Shown here in pieces: positions 23,328 through 34,800 of a stretch of DNA of 64,000 nucleotides (within the stretch, counting starts at the first letter, position 1; each line of letters starts with the position of its first letter). The DNA is taken from assembly GCF_932526225.1 (NCBI RefSeq), contig NC_064043.1, positions 11,530,085 through 11,594,084 on the forward strand. The letters run 5' to 3'. The DNA is from Nematostella vectensis (taxonomy: Eukaryota > Cnidaria > Anthozoa > Actiniaria > Edwardsiidae). The notes beneath the pieces were generated by a model. The model saw nothing but the letters and a program-made list of their open reading frames with translations. It had not been told where the DNA came from and did not search any database. The position numbers and the translations under genes were made by a program.

Positions 23328-24332
23328 CAAGAGAGCATAAGATAAGAGAAGGACACGCGCCATGTCGATTCCGAATCCGGCTATTTTTAGTAACCACCAC
23401 CCCACCACTGCGCGTGAGGATTTGCTTCTTTTATTTTGTCCTACTCCCCCGCGGGTTGCGTGTTTGTTGTTTTGCCAACACGATAGGAATGAAAAGAGAT
23501 CATGTAAAATAACTCGGAAGAAGAAAACATGTCTAACTTAAGTTACCAAGATTGGCAAATACACTCACAGAAAGCTAAGCGGCGAAGTCAAATGATAAAG
23601 AAAAAAATCGACGAGCGATAAAATGGCTGTGATACTGCGTTTGATTCAAATCCCGACACCAGCTTGTATAATAACAACATAATAATATTACATATAATAA
23701 TAACAACATCAAAGAAATACAGTAATATCTCCCTCTTTATTTTCTCACTTTTACAAAAGCTCAGATACTTCAGCTTGCTGGCTTTGATCATCACAAAAAT
23801 GCATTCCCTCGCTACAAGGATAGTTTATGAAATTTATTTTTCTTGGATTCCTTTTCAATTCACCGGAATATTCACAAAAATCAATATTATATCTAATGTA
23901 TAACTTACAGATTTCGTTTGACCATTAGGAATATAATGAATGTTGAGAAACCACGAAGAAGTAGCAAGTTAGAGCAAAAACGGTGATTGAAACACGAGGT
24001 TTTCCGCTCTTGATTTTGAATGAAGTCTCGTTTTGGAAATCTTGTAATCCTCGAAGTACTACATCTCCTTAATAAACTTCAACTGCCCGTATCCTTGATG
24101 CTAGAATGACATTTTCGATGGTATTTGTGCAAATAGGGTGTTTGTTTTTTTCGGTTTCATGTCACACAATAGCGGCAAACAACAAGATGTAAATGCCAAA
24201 GCGTGGGGTTAGGGTAAGTAAAAATGCTCACGCGCAGTGGTGGGGTGGTGGTTATTAATAAGAGCCGGATTCGGAATCGACATGGCGCGCGGGTAATACC
24301 AAAGTGTCCCTCTCTTATCTTATGCTCTCTTG
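23328..24332. mobile_element. Terminal-inverted-repeat element, about 1.0 kb, non-autonomous
   Basis: The left arm starts CAAGAGAGCATAAGATAAGA and contains GCCATGTCGATTCCGAATCC and CCACCACTGCGCGTGA. The right arm carries the reverse complement of each and ends TCTTATCTTATGCTCTCTTG. The arms are at least 100 bp, with weaker pairing out to about 170 bp. TACAAG directly precedes the left end and lies one base past the right end, a possible target-site duplication. The interior is AT-rich with no transposase frame. Confidence 0.82.
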
Positions 24333-25571
24333 ATACAAGTAAAAAAATAAAGCATGAATTTTATAAAAACTTCCGTTTGTTTATTCTTGAGTATTACATT
24401 ATTTTCTTACAGACTTTAGTTGATACCAACCTAAATCTGTTATCAAAGATATCCAACCAAACGTTTAAATTCATTTTAGATGTTATTGCATGTTTGATCA
24501 GTGTGTTAATGTTTTATACAGGGCAAGTCCCCCAAAAAACTCGTCTTTTCTCAATTCCTCACACTTGGCTTCAATGGGTCTTAATTCGCTTTTAGATTTT
24601 TCTTTACGAGATAATGGCAAACTAGAATCTTCTTTGCAGGGTTAATCCCACTGGGTTAATACCGTTTGCCTGCTTTATCTGTGCTTTTTATCTTGTGTGA
24701 AATTTCTAATTAGTTTAAAGCGACCTGACGATGTTTTTAGTAAGGAAAATGCAGCTAACTGCCACTATCATCAATTGTTACTACATATAATACTATCAGT
24801 ATAAAACAAAGGCGCAGAGACATTCAATTCAAACTCAGTTTGAGATCGCTAATGACTACTACTAATAGTAAATGAATACTAATTACTGACAAGCAAAAGA
24901 AAGGACAAAAATGCTTAGACTACCATAGTACAAGGTTCGCCGCGTGCAGAATTTGTTGCGTATTTGTATAGCCAGTATATACCTATTTCACAAAAGGTTG
25001 TCAATGCAAATGGCAAATGGCTTATGGGTACTAATTATTCGTAAAAATAAAGGTGTTCCAGCAATGACAGAGCCAAGCATTGGTAACCTTCAATGGATAA
25101 TTGTTTTGATTTATCCATATTCTTCGAGACGCATGGTTACTTTCGATCGTAGAACTGCCATTTGCCAATCGCCATTTGCACTACAACCTATATTGAAATA
25201 GGTGTATGTGCATTACGTTCAATTAGCTGTTGACGCTGAGTGCTATCTTAAATACGCGTACTTGACAATATTTATTTCACCCGAGCTGAAACTGAAAAGT
25301 ATTTAGTTTCTACTATGGGCTTAACGCAAATATTTTAAATTTAATCGCACCCAGATGGCCATAACTATTAAACGTATCGTTTAATAACTGCTGCGATTTT
25401 GGCACTTCTATTTGGTAGTAAAATCTTTATCGTTAATCTTAATCGTTTCAACGAGCATAAATATTTGATTAATGGTAGAAATAATGAAGCTCTAACTAGC
25501 TGATAAAGACTACCTGATACGTAATGGATACGTGTGGGTCCATTACCGCAAGAAAAATATAAAAATGAGAA

Positions 25572-25578
25572 TATAAAA
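25572..25578 (+). promoter_or_regulatory. Candidate TATA box of gene 2
   Basis: TATAAAA lies 68 bp upstream of the gene 2 start codon. A nine-codon upstream open frame (ATG 25613, TAG 25640-25642) sits between it and the start. Judged by position only. Confidence 0.45.
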
Positions 25579-25645
25579 CAGGATAGAGGGTGGCGCATAT
25601 TCAACGTCGTCAATGAAATTCTCGGCAATCCTTTACGGCTAGGAG

Positions 25646-25899
25646 ATGGCCTGCAGCTTTCTTCTTTTACTGGTACGTTGCCAAAATTAGCTAACAAATA
25701 TGTAAGGAAAAGCCACACTAGGTCTGTGACATAGGCTTCGTTTCTCAAGCACAGGGAGTTTCCGACGTTAAGAAATCTAAACAAAAAATACTTTTCAAAG
25801 TACAAACTACCCCTCCCTTTTCCATTTTTACTGCTTTCCAGTTGATCTTCAACTGCCCGTGGACACATTCACAGAAAAAGAAAACAAATCAAGTTGAAG
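25646..25899 (+). CDS. Gene 2 exons 1-2: signal peptide split by an intron
   Basis: Exon 1 (25646-25672) encodes MACSFLLLL and is followed by GTACGT. Exon 2 (25842-25899) continues LIFNCPWTHSQKKKTNQVE and ends in phase 1, leading to the Cys of the F5/8C domain. The joined Leu-rich core is a convincing signal peptide, and phases match genes 1 and 3. Confidence 0.72.
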
Positions 25900-28800
25900 G
25901 TAATTTACATTACGTCACGTTTTGACGAATTCAGGGCCCTACAACTAAAAAAAAAAAACAGGAAAACAAAAAACATTAAACTGAACTAAAATGTAGAAAG
26001 CAATACAAGAGACGTCAAAGGAAAAGAAATACAAACAATTTGGTAAACCAGAATTTTTATCAATCTAGTTAGAAAATTTAACCAGAATTTTTCAAATCAA
26101 TTAAATCTTCGGATATCTAGCTTTAAAGATTTTAGGGATGGGTCTTTAGAAGAATCGCCCACAATACATTTAGTATCATCAAAGCATTACCACATTGTCC
26201 GATTAAAGACAAATAGAAAATCAAATTAATCAAATTTTACTTTAGTGTTTTTAGTATCGCCTTAGGGCTGTATCAATCTATAGTTTCAGTTATCATTATC
26301 GAAATCAAAAAAGGAAATTCATTTCTTTTAATGTTATCCCAGAATGCAATCGGGCCGATCCGTTCGGAGTGCAGGATCGCTCAAAGATCCCGGATATTCA
26401 CATGACCAGCTCTTCAGAAGACCCAGCATTCCCTGCGCACGATGGTCGCCTAGGCAACTACGGCAGAGCGTGGTGTGCAGCGGTCCAAGATGATAACCAG
26501 TGGCTTTAAATTGACTTCGGCGAGAGAAAGGAAATGCTAGGGATAACGGTAGAAGGAACAGAGTCGGAGTGGGTCTCTCAGTTCTATCTTCAGTATAGCG
26601 TAGACCTGATCACCTGGTATTGCTTTGGAAGCGACGACGAAGCCGAGGTGAGAACACCAAAATGAGGGTGTATTCTTTTTACGGCCCGACGCGGATCCAG
26701 TCAACAAATGATGATGATGATAAAACTGGTGATTATGAAGAGATGATGATGATGATAATGATGATGGTGATGATTATAGTGATAGTGATCATAATGATGA
26801 CGATGATGATGATGATAATGATAGTGACAATAATAATGTTGATGATGATAATGATGGTAATGATGATGATGACGATAGTGATGAAGATTATGATGATGAT
26901 GATAATGATGACAATGATGATGATAATGATGACAATGATGATGACAATGATGACAATGATGATGATAATGATGACGACGACGAGGATGATGCTGGTAGCT
27001 GTTATTCTACTGTTCGATTGCTTACCTTGACAGGTATTGACCTTGACGGAAGGTAGTGGCACAAAGACCATGTTCTCTCGTCCCATTGCTCAATTTGTCC
27101 GCATCAATCCCCAAGCATGGCATGGCAGGATATGTCTACGCACTGAATTCTATGGTTGCTCATTAGTGGCGTCTTCAGGTAAGATAAAGTGCATTGTTTC
27201 ATTATGAAAAACTTGTTATACAACAAAGGAAAATAATGAGTGCAGAAATAAAATCAATAGAATCGAAGCTGATCATTCTTTGAGATCAATACGTTGCCGG
27301 TATAGAGAAGTTTTAGCTCAAAATGTTTTGGATATTTTACTAGACTAGGCACATCTCGTATTTGATTGTCTCTTTCAGGTTTTGACTACCCGTCTCCAAT
27401 GCAGGGACGATGTGACTTAATTCTTACACAGGCCCCAGCGACACTACAGCCAACAACAGCTACCTCCCTCAAACCCGCAACTACTATGCCAGGTAAACAC
27501 ACGTTGTATAATTTTCACTTAAATACACAAAAACTTAAATAAAAAAACAGCAGTTGCATGCAGTATATCAATTTTTTTCGCTTGGCAACCTTAACAAAAA
27601 TCTTCTCTGTCCATCGTCTCTGTCCAATTGCAGAGACAAGAATCAAATACCTCAGGATCAGACTTGGAAGCCACCTTTTGCAAACAGGAGCAGAATTTCT
27701 GGTCGCACTCTTCTTCCATGAGGGAGAGGATGTCCGATACACTTGGAAGATGGGAGATGGTGGTCCAGCGATAGAGCGATCCAGACCCCTCGCCTTTCAA
27801 CACGTGTATCACAGACCTGGAGTGTACCAAATCTCCGTATTCGCTTACAACAGGGTTAGCAACATGACCGATGCTGTGTCGGTCGTCGTTCAAGATACTA
27901 TCGAAGGACTTAAACCATTAAGCACCGTGGCTCCGAAAGAACCAAACGAGAGGTTTAATGTTTCGTGGAATATCGAAAAAGGTAAGCATGACTGACGCAT
28001 TTGACGGCTTGGGGAAAATTCGTAGGCCTTTCAACATAGAGACGACAACTTGCCATTATTGCAAACTTTTTTATTCTAGGGACCAATGTTTCATTCTTCC
28101 TGGAATTCGGCGACGGGACCTCTTCAATGACTATCAAGCAGCTTGGAGCGGGTCCATACTCTATTGATCACGCTTATCTCAACGTCGGACACTTTCTGAT
28201 AAGGGTGACCGCTAGTAATCAAGTTACACCAGAGGTCAGACTGGACTTCGATGTCATCGTCGAAAACAAAGTTGAGGGTTGTACAGCACGGTGGAACTTT
28301 CAGCGGCAGTTCATTCCTGGAAGAAAAGAGATATACTTGGCTATTGGAGAATCTGTAAGCGTCAATGTAAATGTGCTATCGGGAACTGAACCAAAGTACA
28401 ACTTTAATTTTGGTGAGAGTGAAGTAATTAATATGACAAGTGGTATCATTAAGTATGCATTCAAAATTACTGGTAGCTACACCTTATCGGTAACTTGCTT
28501 CAACCACATAAACTCCCTAAGTTATATATACGACCACATGATCGTCATTCAGCCAGATGAGACCATAACGCATTTGTCAATTTCAACCGCCCCTACAGAA
28601 CTCGGAAGAGCAAGCAAATTCGTATCTTCTAAAGCAACTGGGACAGCATTCATATGTAAATGGACGTTTGGAGACAAAAATGAAGCTACTAGGGATTTCA
28701 CTGATTTCCATGACCCGGTCTATAATCAGTATAGCACAGCTGGCGAGCATTTTGTGTCTTTATGCTGCCAAAACCGACATGGCATTACTTGCGCAAGCAC

Positions 28801-31800
28801 ATTGGCTAAAGTTATAGTACGAGTTAAAAACATCACAACGTCTTTGATAGGTCCGTCCATACTTACTAAAGGCTCAATAGCGATTTTTCGAATAGATATC
28901 TCTGGAGGATTAGCTGTTAATTATGGCCTTACTATCTATGGGGGTGGAACGCAGAAGTATTTGGAAAGCGAAGTCACTAGCAATAAGAGTTACGAGTTTT
29001 ACTACCTTTTTGCTCGCAGTGGAAGCTTTGTTATTACCGGGTTTGCTTGGGATGGATGGACCACATTAAACGCCTCTTGCGACGAGCTTATTATAATCCA
29101 AAACCCGATCAAAGATATGACACTGACGTTCCAAACTCCAGTAAGTCTTCAGGACAGTGCTGTTGAATTCTATCTGCGTGTCGAGGGAGAATTCCCTTCC
29201 AATGTCACTTGTCTCTGGGCGTTTGGTGATAATACCAGCGTCTGTACTTATCTAGATTATAACGCAGGAAAACCGCAAAGAGTTGTTCACCATTATAAAA
29301 GCGATGGGATCTTTCATATTTACGTCAACTGCTCAAATCTTGTTAGTGCATATAGTATAAACAAGACTTTATTCATTCACAAGATTGTCAACCCTGAGGT
29401 GAACGTGACTCGTCTGTCCAGCGGCACTGGAACATTCCCATATTTTTTGTCTAATGATCGCGTGCAGTTTTGTGTTACAACACAGAGGTTTGACCAATCA
29501 TACAATTGGGTATGGAGGAATGGAAACGGCTCAGGAAACTTGGACAATCTTCCTTGCGTAATTTATACACTAACTTCGGTAGGTGAGCACGAAATAACAG
29601 TTCAAGTAAATAATCTGCTAAAGAAATTGTCTGCCAAAACAAGAATCATTGTCCAAAAGAAACTGTTCGGGCTAGCCATCAATGCAACTGGAAAGTTTCT
29701 CGCAAGAGAGGAAATCCGTATCTCTTGGTCAGCAGCTGAGATTGGTACAGACACGTGTTACCACCTGAATATGGGCGATGGAAGCAAAAGCGTAGCATAT
29801 GGATCAGTAGCCTGTACCTCAAGGTCACCTGTCTATAACATCAGTAAATGGATGAACATACATTCTTATAGATACCAATTAGATGGTAACTACACAGTGC
29901 TAATCAGCGGCGTAAACCAAGTCTCTCATGTCACCGAATCTTTACTGGTAACAATAAGAAAACGAATCTGTGAAGTAAATGAATTACAAATATTTCCAAG
30001 TGGAAATACGACTTACAAATTCAAGAAAAGAGATGGCTTTGTCATCAGAGCGAAGAACAGCGTGAACTGTGTGCTTTCTGAAAAGGTACTATTTCAATGG
30101 AAGTTACTTACACTGAGTGGCAAGGAACTTTCACTACCCTCAAGCGTAGCTTTCAACAGCACAATGATAAGTGTCCCCGCTAGAGAACTAGACTATGGTG
30201 ATTATTTGGTCAGGATTAAAGCTTCCGTAACTGGTCGAGTAATAACCGAACTGTACGGAGAAGTGACAAGAGAAGACACGGTAACCATAACCATCATTCC
30301 ATCGCGCCTAGTGGCGGTGATTAAAGGAGACAAGAAGCGAGATATTGCTCCAAATTCATTCTTTTCCTTGGATGGCACGCAGTCCTATGATCCCGATGCT
30401 AAGATTCCAACTTATCTCCAGTACCGCTGGTATTGCAGAACTGCAATTAGTGACGGAGCGGAAGTGGGATGCTATAGGATATACCCGAGACCAATTGATG
30501 TTCTCTGGCGGGGATCAGTGTTCTATACGAACTCTGATGACATTACGCGCAGCAGAACGTACATTTATACACTGGAGATTAGTGTAGGCGATAGGGTAGC
30601 ATCTGCACAACAAGAAATATTTGTCACTTTTGGTACCGCTCCCAATATGGAAATAATGTAAGTAAATTTGCCATTTAAATTTAAATGTGAATTAAGTCTC
30701 AGGCGAACACCGAGGATTGGCTGAGGGGAGTGGCGAGGGGCGTCATAGGTATAATATGTAAAAAGGATAGTAAATGAGGACCCTTAACTAAGAAATGACC
30801 TACTATTTGGAGGTCAAGGGCATGAACCGTGCGACCCTTTGTGTATACAGGACTACCTATATCTATCTAAGAAGTGGGCTAGTCGATCTTTTACGTTGTT
30901 AAGATGCTGTTGTGCAACTTGCATTGACTCATTTCCCTCGCCCCTGCTACTTAGGTGTAAGCCAATATGCTCAGGAAGGTTGATGGAGGTCAAACATCTC
31001 GCTCTCTTAAGCAAATGCGCGATCTGTAGTGATATGGATAAGCTGTTCTTCAACTGGCGAGTATTCGACGTAACAGCAGGAAGAAATGTATCTATGAACA
31101 TTCAACCATCGCAGACAAAATTCGGTTTGTCAAGCCAGCGTTTCGAGATTTTCCCAGGGCTATTCATTGCAGACCACGTCTACCGGGTTATTCATCACGC
31201 ATGGTTCGAAGGTGGTGTTTCAGGAACCGCCAACTACACGTTTATGGTTTACAAGAACACTCCCCCACAGCCGGGGAATTGTACAGTTTCTCCGTCCGAG
31301 GGTTTTGCAATGGATACATTTTTCAGAATTAATTGCACAGGCTGGAAAGATCCTGAACAACCTTTGACATACACTTATTATTACACTATGGACGCGATTA
31401 AGACGACGCTGTATTCGGGACCCAAAGAGAGTTGGAAGTTTATGCTACCCGTCACACAAGGCATAGAGAACTCGACTATCCTAGTTATAGCACTTGTCGA
31501 AGATTACTACAAGCTTGGGACAAGTGCATATATGCAAGTTCTGGTAAGTGCTGAAAGGAATTAACTTTCTAGAGAAAATGTGTATTGGCTTAGTCACTGG
31601 TTTATCCAGGATAGAAATAACCAGCACGCAATAGTCCAGTTTCGAATTCGAAAATGACCGCTAGACAAATTAATTGAGGGCGCATTTTACAGTGTTTGCC
31701 TCGACATGAAGAAAATCATTCATAAATTTTCACAAGAAAACGAAGTTTTCACAAGTACAATTATTGTATAATTTTCAGTATCAGTAGTTTGTCGTTGGAA

Positions 31801-34800
31801 TTTGTGAATAACTAACTTCACGCCGTGGCTAACACTCATAAAATGCGCCCTCAATTAATCTGTCTAGCGGTCATTTTCGAATTCGAAACTGGACTTTGGT
31901 AAATAGGTGCGATATTTGAAATATGCTGCAATAGATCTATTATATTGAACATCACGGAGTCATCTTATTACATTTCGAATATTTCTCTTGCTCTTGCTTA
32001 AGGTAAAAAAGCCGAAGCAATATACTGTGTCAAAAATTATGAACCAAGTGAGTCAGCTGGGCGGTAATACTGGTTCCTTTGAAAGTAACAGCAGCGCGTC
32101 TGCCTCGCGTATGAGCGTCCCACAGATTGTCCAGCTTGCAAGTGCAATTACTTACTCCTTGAACCAGGACAGCCAGGCAAAGCGAGAAAGCGGCAACTCA
32201 AGCACAACAAACGAGACCTCAAAAGTCAAGGTAAGAGCACTATGTTTTCAAATGTCCCGTGTGACGGAATACCTGTGGTAATAAACCACGTGACTGGGGC
32301 CCGCCAAGATGGCTGCCAGCTAGACGGTAGTGTGTTTATTTATTGCTTAATTAATGTAATGTGACATTTTCTTTTATAAATTTGACATTTTATAAAAGGT
32401 CCTCTAGGTTCAAACACAAAAACACGATGTTCTGAAATTTGACAATGCTTCTTCTAGGTCCAGATACGAGAGAGAGTAGTCCTTCAGCTCCAGGAGGCTG
32501 TCTCACTGATTCGAAACAAAAGCTCACCAACAGTAACCGACCTTGATCTTGTCAGCAGTGCATTACAAGATGCCACGACTGAAACGAAGGAGCTCTCCGC
32601 GACCGCAGTTGTAAGTAACACCGTCAGCATATCACAGTAAAAACACGCTTGCCTGTGCAGTTAGATCTTATTCGAGCGCTGAGAGCACAACGATAAATAT
32701 TGATGAGTTATGTTCGTACGATATGCAAGAGTTTAGGTTTTATTATCATCAGTCAATCAACCATGCGTCCCTTGTTGTTATCAAGTTGCAAGCACTTTCC
32801 TCATGTTGCAATCATCTTGCAAGCTCTGTCATATTGTTTTAATCATGTTGCAAGCACTGTCCTCTTGTTGCAATTATGTTGCAAGCTCAGTCATATTATT
32901 GCAATCATGTTGCTAGCTCTTTCATATTGTTGCAATCATGTTGCAAGCTTGTTATATTGTTACAATCATGTTGCAAGCTCAGTAATATTATTTCAATCAT
33001 GTTGTAAGCTCTGTCATATTATTGCAATCATGTTGCAAGAACTGTCCTCTTGTTGCAATCATTTTGCAAGAACTGTCCTTTTCTTGCAGCCATGTTGCAA
33101 GATCTGTCGTTGCAATCCTGTTGCATGCAATGTCCTCTTCTTGTAATCATGTTGCAAGTACTGTTATAATGTTGCAATTATGTGGCAAGCTCTGTCATAT
33201 TGTTGCCATCATGTTGCAAGCTCTGTCCTTTATTTTTGTCATCAGGTTTCAAGCATTGTCTTTCTCTGTGTCATTATGCTGCAAGCATTGTTTCTCTTGT
33301 TGTCATAAGGTTTCAAGCCCTGCCTCTCTTGTTATCAGGTCACAAACATTTTGTTTCTCTTTTCCTCATGCTAGTCCTGTCTCTCTTGTTGTCATTAGGT
33401 TTCAAGCACTGTCTCTCTCGAAGGCATCGTAGATGCACTTAAGTCCTCTTGCGCAACAACTGTGAGAGATGCAGTTGCTAGAAAACTGGTCCAAGTTATG
33501 AGTAACATTCTTGAGTCTGCTGGCTTGAAAGAAATGACATCAAAAACTATTGAACAAGAGCGAAGAACGTCAAATGATGTAAAGGTATTGATTTGTTGAA
33601 AGTGTTTAGACGTGTATATGTAGCATACAGAATTATAGGTTGTTCCAAATGATTTAAAGCAACAAAATAATGTTCTATTTCAGAATATGGCTAGAGAATT
33701 GACTGGGAAAGTTTTCCAAGCCCTTCGCGATGTTGGTAGTGTGTTACTATCAAGAGCATCTGTAGGAGATGCGCCTTTACAGATTTTCTCCGCGAACGTA
33801 AACCTAACGCTAGAAAGAAACGACGCATCTTCAATAGGCAATAAATCCGTTACATGTACTAAGGGAAGCGTTAAACTACCACGAACAGAGAGTCTGAACA
33901 TAAATACCAGACAAGAAAATAAGACGATTGATATACAAGTGAGTATGCTACTCTCTTTGAAGTCAATTATCAAATTGATGACAGTTATAAGTCATGTACG
34001 GGATAGACGAGTTTTGATGCTCCTAGCAACAATGCTCCTCCTAGTTCATTATGATTTTTCTGCTTCTTTTTAAGTTAGCAGAGCTGCGTAATCCGTTCAC
34101 ATGGTCTGTGACATCCAAGAACATGACATCGTCGGTGATCGATCTGGTGCTAATGAAAAATGACGGAAGCTCGTACGACGTCCGCGACACAAATGAAGAC
34201 ATCGAACTGAACTTTTTTATCACGAAAAAGCCGGAGGATACAAGCAGAGCACTGCAGTGGTATTGGGTAGTTCAGGGAAATGAGTCAAGAAGGATCCACC
34301 AAATTGACTGGACAAGCCCAGCTACAGCCATTAACATGGAGGTAGCGGTGGAGAGCAGTTCCATTGTACAATGGAAAGTACTATTTAACTTTGGAAAAGA
34401 GCCTTCCTCTAAAGATTATGTTCTGTCATGGTCCTTGACTTCGATGGCAAATACTAGCGGACAGCTGCATACGTTTCCACTAAGGCGAACTTTCCTGCCG
34501 TATCAGGGTTTATACTATGTGTTGATTACTCCAGATCTAACCAAGCAGCAAACACTGTTATGGCGATCAGGAGATTTGAACATTTCCTATGGACTAGGAT
34601 TCTATGAGTCTGGATGCTGGTACTGGGACGAGAAACAAGATAAGTTTAGCTCGAAAGGGTGCAAGGTAATAATAACGGATGGCAGACAGACCAGAACAAT
34701 ATGCATCGCGTTAAAATTATTTGAAATCTTGTATTTGCAAATTTCCATTCCAAGTCAGCTTAATTCAGCTTTACAGCGAGTATCGTAGTTATTTTTTTTT

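Larger units (their letters stand above)
22267..25645. other. Intergenic region between genes 1 and 2
   Basis: No supportable gene. It holds the duplicated 68-bp segment, an inverted-repeat element (23328-24332) and, at the right-hand end, the likely gene 2 promoter. The longest open frame (24224-24595) lies mostly within and just after an arm of the inverted repeat and has no recognisable domain. Confidence 0.6.

Noticed and set aside
24224..24595. 123-codon frame between genes 1 and 2
   Set aside because: Begins inside an arm of the inverted-repeat element and has no family features.
26620..27086. Met/Ile-rich open frames on both strands
   Set aside because: Caused by the GAT trinucleotide repeat in intron 3 of gene 2.
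32700..33432. Cys/His/Leu-rich plus-strand frames in gene 2 intron 10
   Set aside because: They are translations of the acceptor-derived minisatellite in various frames; the true exon 11 frame is set by phase and paralogs.
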